From contig CALMGM010000005.1 of the NCBI GenBank assembly GCA_937863685.1, positions 744,001-808,000 of the forward strand: 64,000 nt of DNA, in the 5' to 3' direction. Both the position numbers and the translations under genes were made by a program. Under the pieces are notes generated by a model. The model saw only the letters and a list, made by a program, of their open reading frames with translations, was not told the DNA's origin and made no database searches. Shown piece by piece: positions 34,316 to 43,369 of the stretch (position 1 is its first letter; each line of letters opens with the position of its first letter). The stretch comes from an uncultured bacterium. GTDB lineage: Bacteria > Edwardsbacteria > AC1 > EtOH8.

Positions 34316-34894
34316 TTAGAAAATGGCGTAGCCTACCATCAAGGATATCGCCGAATTTTTGACATCATATATACCACTATCATCTATACTGGTCAATCCC
34401 ATAGTATAGCGGGCATCTAAGATCAATTTTACCGGGGTTTTTACGTCCATGCCGAAAACCAATCCCAAATCCGTGCTTTTTAGTCCATCCTTGATGTCAA
34501 AGCCTTCTACATCGGCACTCATCAGCATCCCCAATGACGGCCCGACATATATGCTGGGAACAACTATCTTGCCCAAAGGAAATTTAAATAGCACCGGAAT
34601 TTCGAGATAGTTATGGTTCTCGTCTATTGAAAGACCAAATACTTCGTAGGTGGCACCTTTTTGAGAAAAAAGTATTTCCGGTTGGATATTAAGAAAAACC
34701 ATATCTACCGTCGTAAACGCTCCGGCCACAAAGCCGGTTTTCATGCTGTTGGTGCCCGCATCAGAACCGGTAAGCTTGGCCATATTGATTCCACCTTTGA
34801 GCCCAAAGGACACCCCCTGCGCAGAGCAGTACTGGGGAAGACCGAAAACCAGGGCCGTGACCAGAACCAACATGACAATGGCTGTCTTTCTCAT
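34316..34894 (-). CDS. Porin-family outer-membrane beta-barrel protein (paralogue B)
   Basis: A 192-residue barrel protein with signal peptide (TAIVMLVLVTALVFGLPQYCSAQ) and the same strand signatures as its downstream neighbour. ATG 34894 is chosen because AGGA lies about 6 bases before it and the signal peptide begins there. Ligand unknown. Confidence 0.85.
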   Translation of the reverse strand: MRKTAIVMLVLVTALVFGLPQYCSAQGVSFGLKGGINMAKLTGSDAGTNSMKTGFVAGAFTTVDMVFLNIQPEILFSQKGATYEVFGLSIDENHNYLEIPVLFKFPLGKIVVPSIYVGPSLGMLMSADVEGFDIKDGLKSTDLGLVFGMDVKTPVKLILDARYTMGLTSIDDSGIYDVKNSAISLMVGYAIF

Positions 34895-35023
34895 GATCTT
34901 TCCTTTCTTATTATTAGATACTGGGCTTTCGCTTGGATATATGCTATAATAATTGCGGTCATAAGTCAATACTTTATTTGAGGTTTAACGATTTTTTGAA
35001 GCCTTGGGACTTTTCGGTTTCCC

Positions 35024-35053
35024 TTGACAAAGGCCGGCAGGCTATATTATCAT
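35024..35053 (+). promoter_or_regulatory. Putative promoter of the parA gene cluster
   Basis: TTGACA (35024-35029) followed by TATCAT at 35048-35053 (18-bp spacer; an alternative TATTAT lies at 35045). It is about 60 bases upstream of the parA ATG. Confidence 0.5.
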
Positions 35054-35111
35054 ATCAGTTTGCCAACCAACTTATCGGCACACCCAATCAGGCTATTTTA
35101 GGAGCGTTTCA

Positions 35112-35882
35112 ATGTCGCGCATCATCGCTTTGGTCAACCAGAAAGGCGGCGTGGGAAAGACCACCTCGTCCATAAACCTGGCGGCCTCGCTGGCCGTACT
35201 GGAGAAGCCCACCCTGTTGGTGGACATCGATCCCCAGGCCAACGCCACCAGCGGACTGGGCATAGATAAAAGCTCGGTGGAGACCGGCATCTACGATGTG
35301 CTGTTGAACGAGGTGCCTTTAGGCGACATAATAATGCAGACCCAGCTGGACAAGCTGCATCTGGCGCCGTCCCAGATAGACCTGGCCGGGGCCGAGGTGG
35401 AGATGGTGGGAATGGAAGGCCGGGAGAATCTTTTAAAGCCCCATCTGGAGGGCCTGCGTGACAGGTACAAATATATCCTGATCGACTGCCCGCCCTCGCT
35501 GGGACTGCTGACCATCAACGCTTTGACCGCGGCCGACTCGGTGCTGATACCCATCCAGGCCGAATATTATGCCCTGGAGGGCCTGGGCCAGCTGCTTAAC
35601 ACCATCGACCTGGTCAAGAACGGCCTCAATCCGGAGCTGGATATCGAGGGCATCCTGTTGACAATGTTCGATTCCCGCCTGAACCTGGCCCAGCAGGTGG
35701 CCGGAGAGATAAAAAAACACTTCCCGGAAAAGGTCTACGAGAACGTCATCGCCCGCAGCGTCCGGATAGCCGAGGCCCCGTCCCACGGCAAGCCGATCAT
35801 ATTATATGACATCAACTCCAACGGCGCCCAGAGCTACCTGGCCTTGGCCAAAGAGGTGGCCGCCCGGAGAGGCGCCAAATAA
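35112..35882 (+). CDS. parA: Chromosome partitioning ATPase ParA (Soj)
   Basis: Walker-type ATPase that moves or positions ParB-parS complexes during chromosome segregation. The 256-residue protein starts with the deviant Walker A KGGVGKTTSSINLA (residues 10-23), has the switch DIDPQANAT and Walker B-like YILIDCPPSLGLLT. The short N-terminus fits chromosomal (type Ib/Soj) rather than plasmid type Ia ParA. AGGAG lies 7 bases before the ATG. parB follows after two unrelated small genes. Confidence 0.95.
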   Translation: MSRIIALVNQKGGVGKTTSSINLAASLAVLEKPTLLVDIDPQANATSGLGIDKSSVETGIYDVLLNEVPLGDIIMQTQLDKLHLAPSQIDLAGAEVEMVGMEGRENLLKPHLEGLRDRYKYILIDCPPSLGLLTINALTAADSVLIPIQAEYYALEGLGQLLNTIDLVKNGLNPELDIEGILLTMFDSRLNLAQQVAGEIKKHFPEKVYENVIARSVRIAEAPSHGKPIILYDINSNGAQSYLALAKEVAARRGAK

Positions 35883-35906
35883 ATCATTTTCAGTAAGAGA
35901 GTCAAG

Positions 35907-36542
35907 ATGAAAAATAGGTCCTTTTCCGGCCTGCATTTAATGGCCGCAATAGCGGTCCTGGCCGTCATCATCCCGGGCTGCGCCACATTGACCCAGATGG
36001 CCGGAGCGCTGTCCAATCTGCAGCGCTTAAAGTTCAAGGTGGCCGGGGTTTCCAGCTTCACGGTGTCGGGTATCGCCATTGCCGGCAAGCAGAAGCTGGG
36101 AGATTTCACCCTGCTGGACGGGATCAACCTGATGGCGGCCTACCGCAACAAGAAACTGCCGGCCGGGTTCACCCTCAACATCGAGGCCATAAATCCCAAC
36201 GACGGCACCGGCGGCTCGCCCCAGACCAGCTCCACCCTGACCAGCTTCGAATGGCGGCTGCTGATAGACGACAAGCCCACCGTCTCCGGCAATATCGCGC
36301 AACCTATCGAGATCCCCGGTACCGGCCAGTCGGCAATCATCCCGCTGCAGATAAGCCTGGACCTGGTGGAATTCTTCGGGGAGAAGGGCTACAACGACCT
36401 GCTGAACCTGGCCCTGGCGTTGGGCGGAGCCCAGAGCGATATCAGCCGGATGGCCATTGATGCCCAGCCAAGGGTAAGCACCCCGCTGGGCGAGATCACC
36501 TACCCTGGCCGGATCACCATAATTTCCAAGGAATACAGATAA
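35907..36542 (+). CDS. LEA14-like lipoprotein
   Basis: A 211-residue protein with a lipobox (LAVIIPGC, Cys near residue 25) directing it to the membrane. The mature part contains LEA14/water-stress-hypersensitive-like features: FTVSGIAIAGKQKLGDFTLLDG, INLMAAYRNKKLPAGFTLNIEAINPND and a late PLGEITYPGRITI strand. Function unknown; the family is a seven-strand fibronectin-like sandwich. It sits between parA and parB in the same direction with short gaps. Confidence 0.75.
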   Translation: MKNRSFSGLHLMAAIAVLAVIIPGCATLTQMAGALSNLQRLKFKVAGVSSFTVSGIAIAGKQKLGDFTLLDGINLMAAYRNKKLPAGFTLNIEAINPNDGTGGSPQTSSTLTSFEWRLLIDDKPTVSGNIAQPIEIPGTGQSAIIPLQISLDLVEFFGEKGYNDLLNLALALGGAQSDISRMAIDAQPRVSTPLGEITYPGRITIISKEYR

Positions 36543-36559
36543 CAGATAAAGGAGCATCA

Positions 36560-37123
36560 ATGAACGTCAAGGGAACCGCGCTGGCGGTGCTGCCGATCTT
36601 CATCGAAAGTAAATTCGGCAAAGAGGGAATTGCCAAATGGCTGGAATCGCTGAATTCCAAGGCGGCGGAGCTTTACAAAGATGCCAACAGCGTCAAGATC
36701 AACCAGTGGTACCCTTTAAAAGATAGCTACCTGGAGCCGACTGCGGCCATGTGCGAGCTTTTTTATGATAACGATCACAAGGGTGCCTGGGAGGTGGGAA
36801 GGTTCAGCGCCGATTATGCCCTGAAGGGGGTTTACAAGGCCTTTGTCAAGATGACCTCGGTCGGTTTTTTCATCAAACGGGCCAGCCTGCTGATGACCAC
36901 ATATTATCAGCCCAGCGCCATGGAGCTTAAATCGTCCACCTTCAATCAGGCAGTGCTTCATATGACCAAATTCCCCGAGGCCCACAGCCTGATAGAATCG
37001 CGCATCGGCGGGTGGATCCAGCGCTCATTGGAGATCCACGGCTGCAAAGAGGTTACGGTGGAGATAACCCGATCCCTGACCAATGGCGATCCCTACACCG
37101 AGATGATATTGAAATGGAAATAA
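36560..37123 (+). CDS. Hypothetical protein between parA and parB (haem-NO-binding/V4R-like?)
   Basis: 187 residues, soluble, with no signal peptide. Mixed alpha/beta composition with VKGTALAVLPIFIESKFGKEGI at the start and a C-terminal VTVEITRSLTNGDPYTEMILKWK strand pair. This reminds me of the DUF2378/haem-NO-binding-like and V4R group, but the match is weak. AAGGAG lies 7 bases before the ATG. Expected to be coexpressed with the partition genes. Confidence 0.6.
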   Translation: MNVKGTALAVLPIFIESKFGKEGIAKWLESLNSKAAELYKDANSVKINQWYPLKDSYLEPTAAMCELFYDNDHKGAWEVGRFSADYALKGVYKAFVKMTSVGFFIKRASLLMTTYYQPSAMELKSSTFNQAVLHMTKFPEAHSLIESRIGGWIQRSLEIHGCKEVTVEITRSLTNGDPYTEMILKWK

Positions 37124-37151
37124 TCCCTTACATCAGAATATTGGAGACCCC

Positions 37152-38033
37152 ATGACCGCACAGAAAAGAGGCCTGGGAAAGGGCCTGTCGGCCCTGATCC
37201 CGGCCAAAAAGACCCCGGCTGCTCCGGTAATCTCTCACCCCGAAGGGATCGAACGCTTCCTGAAAATATCCGAGATCAAACCCAACCGCTTTCAGCCACG
37301 CCGCTCTTTCCGGGAGGCCGAGCTGGCCGAACTGATGGACTCCATCAAGGAGAAGGGGGTCATCGAGCCGGTGATCGTCCGCCGCAGCGGAGCCGGGTAC
37401 GAGTTGATCGCCGGGGAACGCCGCTTCAGAGCCTGTCAAAAAATTGGCATGGAGAAGATCCCGGCCATCATCCGCCAGGCCACCGACCAGGAGGCCCTGG
37501 AGATTGCGCTTATCGAGAACATCCAGCGGCAGAATCTAAACCCCATCGAAGAATCCAGGGGTTACGAGCGGCTGGCCAGGGAATTCAGCCTGACCCAGGA
37601 GGCTTTGGCCAAAAAAGTCGGAAAAGAGCGTTCTACAGTGGCCAACAGTCTCCGTTTATTGGCCCTGCCGGAAGAGATCCAAAAAATGCTGGAGGATGAT
37701 AAATTGACCGCCGGGCACGCCCGGGCCCTGCTGATGGTAAGCGATAAACGGAAACAACTGGCCCTGGCCCAATCGATAATCTCAAAAGACTTGTCGGTGA
37801 GGGAGGCCGAAGCCCTGGCCAAAGGAGGGCCGGTAAAGATCCCGGTGGCTATAACAAAAACGCCCAGGCAATTGGACCAGCACCTAACCAATATCCAGAA
37901 CGAGATACAACGGGCCTTCGGCACCAGGGTGCGGATAGTGCCCCATGGCAAGAACAAGGGGAAGATCGAGGTGGAATATTATTCGGCCAATGATTTTGAG
38001 AGGATCCTGCAGAAGCTCAATATCAAGCTATAA
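37152..38033 (+). CDS. parB: Chromosome partitioning protein ParB (Spo0J)
   Basis: CTP-dependent clamp that loads on parS. The 293-residue protein begins with the typical KRGLGKGLSALIP, has the nuclease-fold N-domain with the CTP-binding GERRFRA box near residues 90-97 and the ENIQRQNLNPIEESRGYERL segment. The HTH region (LTQEALAKKVGKERSTVANSLRLL) precedes a C-terminal dimerisation domain. Full length. The two parS sites at 16.5 kb match its expected target. Confidence 0.96.
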   Translation: MTAQKRGLGKGLSALIPAKKTPAAPVISHPEGIERFLKISEIKPNRFQPRRSFREAELAELMDSIKEKGVIEPVIVRRSGAGYELIAGERRFRACQKIGMEKIPAIIRQATDQEALEIALIENIQRQNLNPIEESRGYERLAREFSLTQEALAKKVGKERSTVANSLRLLALPEEIQKMLEDDKLTAGHARALLMVSDKRKQLALAQSIISKDLSVREAEALAKGGPVKIPVAITKTPRQLDQHLTNIQNEIQRAFGTRVRIVPHGKNKGKIEVEYYSANDFERILQKLNIKL

Positions 38034-38040
38034 AATTTAA

Positions 38041-38068
38041 GGCACGGCAAGGGACCGTGCCATATTTT
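38041..38068 (+). terminator. Terminator after parB
   Basis: 7-bp stem (38041-38047 with 38055-38061) followed by ATATTTTTA, directly after the parB stop. Confidence 0.7.
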
Positions 38069-38085
38069 TATCCAAAGGAGAGTAT

Positions 38086-40557
38086 ATGGTGGGATTGATC
38101 GTATTGTTAGCTTTGGCAATAATCGCCCTTCCGGTGGTAGCCATAGTGGTCAGTATCAGGACCCATAGGATCATCAGGCCTCAAATATCGGACATGCGGT
38201 CGGATCTGGCCAGGATCAAATCCGCCGTGGAGGAGATAAGGAAGGCCATCCGTTCGCAGGACGTCACAGATCAACCCGCCACGGTTCCACTGGAATCGTT
38301 AGCGCCAACGGATGCTGCTGTTGAAACCAAAGCGCCCTCGTCGGCTCCCGTCTTCTCGGAAAAAGAAATACCCCCTGCCGGAGTTTTGGCTGCAACAGAA
38401 AAAACCGGGGCTTCGGCTTCGCTAATCCCTTCTTCGCCAGCCACGCCAATGCCCGGAAAATCCCCTTCGCCGAAATCGCACACCTTAGAGAACATCGAGG
38501 GCGCCATAGCCAAGATCTGGAACTGGTTGATAGTGGGGGAGGAGTACCGCAATCCCAAGGTTTCCATGGAATTCGCCGTGGCCAGCACCTGGTTGCTGAG
38601 GGTGGGGATTGTGGCCCTGGTGGTCTGCGTGGGGTATTTCCTCCGCTGGTCCATCGACAAGGGCCTGCTTGGCCCGGCCGGAAGGGTGGCCCTTTCGGTC
38701 CTGGCTGGGCTGGTTATGTTGGTGGCCGGGGTCAGTAATGTCGGCAAAAAGTACCATTTGCTGGGCCAGGGTTTTTTGGGCGGTGGCCTAGCCTGTCTCT
38801 ATTTTGCCATGTATGCCGCCGGGCCGATGTATGCATTGGTGCCGACGGCTGTTGCTTTTGGGTTGATGTGCTTGGTAACGATCACTGCCGGGGTCCTGGC
38901 TGTCAAGACAAAATCCCAACTGGTGGCTGTTTTGGGCATCATCGGGGGTTATGCCACTCCGGTGATGCTGCGGACAAACCAGCCCAACCTGCCGGTGCTG
39001 TACCTTTACCTGCTGCTGCTGGGGCTGGGGGTGCTGGGGATAGCCCACCGCCAGCAGTGGCGTCCGCTCAACTATCTGGCCTTTCTGTTCAGCTGGGGGA
39101 TATTTTTTGGTAGCCTTGGTAACTACCGGCCCGAGGATCATTTTACCATAGCCATAGTGTTCCTCTCCCTGCTGTTCGTGCTGCAGTCGGCCATCGTGTA
39201 TTTTTACAATCTGGTCCGTAGAAAACAGTCGACAGCATTGGAAGTTATTCATCTGCTGCTGAACGGGCTGTTGTTCGCCTCCATTTCATACCACCTTATC
39301 ATGGAAGCCTGGGGCCGCCCCTGGCCAGCGGTAATGTGTGTGGCCCTGGCTGTGTTCTATGTGGCGCACATCACCGTCTTTCTTCGGAACCGGATCAATG
39401 ACCGGCCGTTGCTAATAGCCTTGCTGGGACTGGCGGGATTTTTTACGGCGCTGGCCATACCGATCATAACCGAACGGGAATCGATGACCATCTGCTGGTC
39501 GCTGCTGGCGTTTTTCTTTTTATGGGCCGGCCAGAAACTGCAGAGCAACGTCCTTAAGGCCATGTCCTCGATCCTGTATCTGCTGGTAATCGGACGGCTT
39601 TATTTTCTTGATATCCCCCGAATTTTCTCAAATCTCAATTGGATGACCCGGCCGTCGTCTCTCTATTGGAAAAGCTTTTTCGGCAGGTTCTGGACATTCG
39701 GCATCACCATCGTGTCATTCTTCGCTTCGGCCATACTGTACCGGCGCAAACCGGAAGGAACATATCCTGCCGGCTCCGGAATCGATATCAAGCCCATGGG
39801 CCATGATGGCGTCATGGGCCATGCGGCCTTCTGGATTGGGGTGGCGGCCGTTTTCACCGTTGCTTATCTGGAACTGGCCCAGATGTTCAGCTACTTGCCG
39901 CCTTTCCGAACGCCGGTCCTCACCTGTCTATGGGCGCTGCTGGGCCTATACCTTTTGCGATATTTTCTGGCGGAACATAAATCGGTTTACCGAACCTTTG
40001 CCATTTGCATTCTAATCGTAACAGTTATTAAACTTTTGTTTATCGATGTCCCCGGATGGCACTATGGGACGATTGCGATGGCATCCGGCGGCCAACTGAC
40101 CGGCATGCTTGTCCGGACGCTCGACTGGGGGGCGGTGCTGGTCATGTTCTACCTGTTTGCCCTATCCTTTCGCGGGAGCAAGGGGCCGGCAAATCTTTAT
40201 TCCATATTCAAGGTGGCCGGCACGGCCCTGCTGTTCCTGTATGCCAGTTTCGAGACCGACTTCTTTTTCCACTGGCAATTGCAGGATTTCCGCACCGGCT
40301 CGATATCAGTGCTGTGGGCGCTTTTCGCCATCAGCTTCATCGCTATCGGCATCAGGAACGCCGGAAAGGGCTGGCGCTATGCCGGATTGATCCTTTTCGT
40401 GGTGGTGGTGGGAAAGGTGTTTCTCTCGGATCTGGCCGGCATGGCGACCATTTACCGTGTTTTGGCCTTCATGCTGGTGGGGCTGCTCCTCATCGCCGGA
40501 GCCTTCGCCTACATCAAGGCCAGCAGGAATTTCACCGTCAAAGAGGCCAAACAATGA
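38086..40557 (+). CDS. DUF2339 multi-pass membrane protein
   Basis: An 823-residue integral membrane protein: an N-terminal helix, a Pro/Ala/Ser-rich linker (about 60-130), then some two dozen hydrophobic helices. DUF2339 features include SMEFAVASTWLLRVGIVALVVCVGYFLRWSIDKGLLGPAGRVALS and YHLLGQGFLGGGLACLYFAMYAA. The function of the family is not established; it is often paired with a DUF3999 gene as here. AAGGAG stands 6 bases before the ATG. Confidence 0.88.
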   Translation: MVGLIVLLALAIIALPVVAIVVSIRTHRIIRPQISDMRSDLARIKSAVEEIRKAIRSQDVTDQPATVPLESLAPTDAAVETKAPSSAPVFSEKEIPPAGVLAATEKTGASASLIPSSPATPMPGKSPSPKSHTLENIEGAIAKIWNWLIVGEEYRNPKVSMEFAVASTWLLRVGIVALVVCVGYFLRWSIDKGLLGPAGRVALSVLAGLVMLVAGVSNVGKKYHLLGQGFLGGGLACLYFAMYAAGPMYALVPTAVAFGLMCLVTITAGVLAVKTKSQLVAVLGIIGGYATPVMLRTNQPNLPVLYLYLLLLGLGVLGIAHRQQWRPLNYLAFLFSWGIFFGSLGNYRPEDHFTIAIVFLSLLFVLQSAIVYFYNLVRRKQSTALEVIHLLLNGLLFASISYHLIMEAWGRPWPAVMCVALAVFYVAHITVFLRNRINDRPLLIALLGLAGFFTALAIPIITERESMTICWSLLAFFFLWAGQKLQSNVLKAMSSILYLLVIGRLYFLDIPRIFSNLNWMTRPSSLYWKSFFGRFWTFGITIVSFFASAILYRRKPEGTYPAGSGIDIKPMGHDGVMGHAAFWIGVAAVFTVAYLELAQMFSYLPPFRTPVLTCLWALLGLYLLRYFLAEHKSVYRTFAICILIVTVIKLLFIDVPGWHYGTIAMASGGQLTGMLVRTLDWGAVLVMFYLFALSFRGSKGPANLYSIFKVAGTALLFLYASFETDFFFHWQLQDFRTGSISVLWALFAISFIAIGIRNAGKGWRYAGLILFVVVVGKVFLSDLAGMATIYRVLAFMLVGLLLIAGAFAYIKASRNFTVKEAKQ

Positions 40558-41927
40558 AAATATTAACAGCAATAATCCTGCTCTGCGCCTGCGCAGTATG
40601 TCAAAGCTCCGTCAATCCGAATGATTTCAGATACCGCAAAGAGCTTGCCGTCCTGGACAGCCTGCAATCTGATATCGGCGTCTTTAGGCTCGACAACGAC
40701 ATCTACCGCACCACCAAAGACGACCTTACGGACATCCGCTTGGCCGGGCGAGACTACCGCGAGGTGCCTTATCTCATCCGGCTGGCCACCCGTACCGATA
40801 CGGTGACAGTCCGTTATCCGATCGGGCTGAAGACCATCGAGTTCAAGGAAGTGCCTGACAACAGCATCACTATCATACTAAGCCGGAAAGAGACCGATTC
40901 GATCCCGGACGAACTGGAGATCCGGACGCCTAATGTCAATTTCGAAAAAAGCATCTCTGTGTACGGCAGCGACGACCGGGCGGCGTGGCAGGCCCTGGCT
41001 GTCAGCCATCCCATATTCGACTATTCGCGGTACATCGACGTTCGCAATACCACTGTTGCCCTTAAAGGTACGGCCTTCTCTTATTACAAGGTGGTTATCG
41101 GAAACGCGACCGAGGTAAAACGATCGCCCTTCAGCCAGATCGTTACCGAGGCCGGAACCCGGCCAGGTGTGCGTTACGAATCGTTCCTGCAGAACAGCGA
41201 ACCGTTTCGCATTGAGCAGGCAGCGTTTTTCGGGGTCAAATCCGAGGTCCGGTCTGCCAATCCGCTGCAGGTTGCCTATCCCCTTCCGGTGACGTCTTCG
41301 GCTTCCGACACGGTGAAAAAGGAGACTTTGATCTATTGCCGGTCCGACCGGCAGCCCATCAATGAGATTTGCCTGGCAATCGCCAGCCGGATATTCCGGC
41401 GGCAGGTTCTGGTGGAGGGCACGGACGATACATCCAAGACCGCAGACTGGACCAAATTGGCCACAGGCATCGTTCAACGGCTGACGATAGGAGCCTTTCA
41501 CCGGGAGAACCTGAGCCTCCCGATTAATGGATGGCAACGATATCCGCGGTACCGACTAAGGATCGCCAATGAGGACAATCCTCCCCTCGAGGTGACCGGG
41601 GTCACGGCCCTGGGCGGAATCCACCAGATATATTTTTTCCGTAATCGGGCCGAAACGCTGATGGTGTATTATGGCGGGGAGGATGTCAAACCGCCGCGGT
41701 ATGACGTGGCGGCCATGCTGGCCGACATCCCCCGGGTTGAAGGCGCCCAGTGGCGTCTGGGAGCGCAGATGCCGACAGATAAAAAGGGGCCGACCCGTTA
41801 CGGGATGTGGCTTAGTCCCAAAAACATCCTGATATTTTCACTAGTGGTTATGGTTGGCGTGCTGGCCCTGGTGCTGTTTCTGACAGTAAAAAAGGTCGAA
41901 CAAAGCGCCGAACAGAAAAATGAATAA
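40554..41927 (+). CDS. DUF3999-family periplasmic protein with C-terminal membrane anchor
   Basis: A 457-residue protein: signal peptide (MKILTAIILLCACAVCQ), an early YRKELAVLDSLQSDIGVFRLDNDIYR segment, beta-rich lectin-like middle domains and a C-terminal helix (NILIFSLVVMVGVLALVLFLTV) with a charged cytoplasmic tail. It overlaps the DUF2339 stop by four bases (ATGA), so the two are coupled and likely act together in the inner membrane/periplasm. The frame is open further upstream inside DUF2339, but that part is out-of-frame coding shadow. Confidence 0.85.
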   Translation: MKILTAIILLCACAVCQSSVNPNDFRYRKELAVLDSLQSDIGVFRLDNDIYRTTKDDLTDIRLAGRDYREVPYLIRLATRTDTVTVRYPIGLKTIEFKEVPDNSITIILSRKETDSIPDELEIRTPNVNFEKSISVYGSDDRAAWQALAVSHPIFDYSRYIDVRNTTVALKGTAFSYYKVVIGNATEVKRSPFSQIVTEAGTRPGVRYESFLQNSEPFRIEQAAFFGVKSEVRSANPLQVAYPLPVTSSASDTVKKETLIYCRSDRQPINEICLAIASRIFRRQVLVEGTDDTSKTADWTKLATGIVQRLTIGAFHRENLSLPINGWQRYPRYRLRIANEDNPPLEVTGVTALGGIHQIYFFRNRAETLMVYYGGEDVKPPRYDVAAMLADIPRVEGAQWRLGAQMPTDKKGPTRYGMWLSPKNILIFSLVVMVGVLALVLFLTVKKVEQSAEQKNE

Positions 41928-42012
41928 TGGTTCCCGTGATCCAGAAATATGAACCAGGGATTTCATGGAGAGGTTGAAGATCTAAGTATAAAAAACAACG
42001 CAATATAAATTT

Positions 42013-42858
42013 ATGGTTTATTTCAAATTATTATTTTATATTATATTCATAATTGTTATTGCTTTAATAGCAATTAGAATTTATAAGAAGAAAGAGAAAT
42101 TAGAGCTGAAGGGTTTTTATTTAGCTTTAATAGCTTTAATAATTTCAATAGTCCCTTTTGTCGAAACCGTTTTTGACCTTATACCACATAAACCTCTTGA
42201 TATTATTAGTGTAACCCCTGTTTGTATTTATAAAGAGTTTAAAGGAGTTAAGTTAAAACCACAACCTTATGAAATTGGTTGCTACTTGATAGCAGAAATA
42301 AAAAACCAGAGCAAGGATAGTTATATTTCTTCCTTTCAAATAAGTGGCAACCTTCGTGTAAAAGAAACCGATTGTCTTATTTTGCTTATCGATACTGAAA
42401 AAAATTATGATAGCATTGTAGAAAAAATTCCTTATTATAGTATTGCATGGAGTACTTGGCCTTATAAAAACAGTTTTCCAATTAAACTCGAAGCAAATAG
42501 TAGACAATATGTAATATTTACATTGTGGGATCCAATATTAAATGGACAGCGTGATTATGGCTGGTCTGTACCTGTAGAAGATTATTTTGGCTATAAAAAG
42601 GGCGATATATCCCCAAAAAGAGTTAATGCTAAATCGTCAGCACAAGATTTTCTTGAAATAACCGGATGGTATAACATACAAGGTATTAATAAAAATTTAA
42701 TAGATAAAGAAATAAACTTTATCATAACCGTTAATGGTACCCCAGAAAAATTTGATATGAATTTATTGAAAGCACCTGTGGTTTTATCTATTGAAGACTG
42801 GGAAAATAAACCGTTAGAAAAAATATTATTATGCGAAGATAGGTTAATTAAGCAATGA
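42013..42858 (+). CDS. AT-rich orphan membrane protein
   Basis: 281 residues. Two N-terminal membrane helices (about 3-22 and 37-56) precede a soluble domain of beta-type ([36 protein letters not shown]). The gene is strikingly AT-rich compared with both neighbours and uses AAA, ATA and TTA codons heavily, which suggests recent acquisition. There is no clear ribosome site. Its last bases overlap the adenosine-specific kinase start (ATGA). No family recognised. Confidence 0.65.
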   Translation: MVYFKLLFYIIFIIVIALIAIRIYKKKEKLELKGFYLALIALIISIVPFVETVFDLIPHKPLDIISVTPVCIYKEFKGVKLKPQPYEIGCYLIAEIKNQSKDSYISSFQISGNLRVKETDCLILLIDTEKNYDSIVEKIPYYSIAWSTWPYKNSFPIKLEANSRQYVIFTLWDPILNGQRDYGWSVPVEDYFGYKKGDISPKRVNAKSSAQDFLEITGWYNIQGINKNLIDKEINFIITVNGTPEKFDMNLLKAPVVLSIEDWENKPLEKILLCEDRLIKQ

Positions 42859-43337
42859 AAATAGATGCCGTAACTATCAAAAAGCCCGACGATGTCAACT
42901 TCATCCTGGGGCAGTCGCATTTCATTAAGACAGTGGAGGACCTTTACGAGATACTGGTCTCCTCTGTCCCCGGGATAAAATTCGGTCTGGCCTTCTGCGA
43001 GGCCTCCGGCGCCTGTCTGATAAGATCCGAGGGAACGGATAAAGAGATGGTCGAGCTGGCGTGTGAGAACGCTAAGAATATCGGATCCGGTCACAGCTTC
43101 ATTATTTTTTTAAAGGACGCCTATCCCATCAACGTCCTCAACGCGGTAAAGAACTGCCCGGAGGTCTGCCGCATCTTCTGCGCCACCGCCAATCCCTGCC
43201 AGGTGATCATTGCCGAAAGCGAGCAGGGGCGGGGCATAATGGGGGTGATAGACGGTTTTGCTCCCAAAGGTGTGGAGGATGACGATGGCATAAAGTGGAG
43301 AAAAGACCTTTTACGCAAAATCGGGTATAAACGATAG
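42855..43337 (+). CDS. Adenosine-specific kinase family protein
   Basis: A 160-residue protein of the adenosine-specific kinase family, known structurally from archaea and also found in bacteria: [65 protein letters not shown] and the NPCQVIIAE...[10 protein letters not shown] block are all conserved. The physiological role is uncertain. Start overlaps the stop of the AT-rich orphan; the GC content returns to the window norm here. Confidence 0.9.
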   Translation: MKIDAVTIKKPDDVNFILGQSHFIKTVEDLYEILVSSVPGIKFGLAFCEASGACLIRSEGTDKEMVELACENAKNIGSGHSFIIFLKDAYPINVLNAVKNCPEVCRIFCATANPCQVIIAESEQGRGIMGVIDGFAPKGVEDDDGIKWRKDLLRKIGYKR

Positions 43338-43369
43338 TTGAATAATTTGAACTTAAAGGAGTTAAAAAT

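Noticed and set aside
40056-40553. Long in-frame extension upstream of the DUF3999 start
   Set aside because: It lies wholly inside the DUF2339 gene in another frame and has no family features. ATG 40554 with a signal peptide and ATGA overlap is a far better start.
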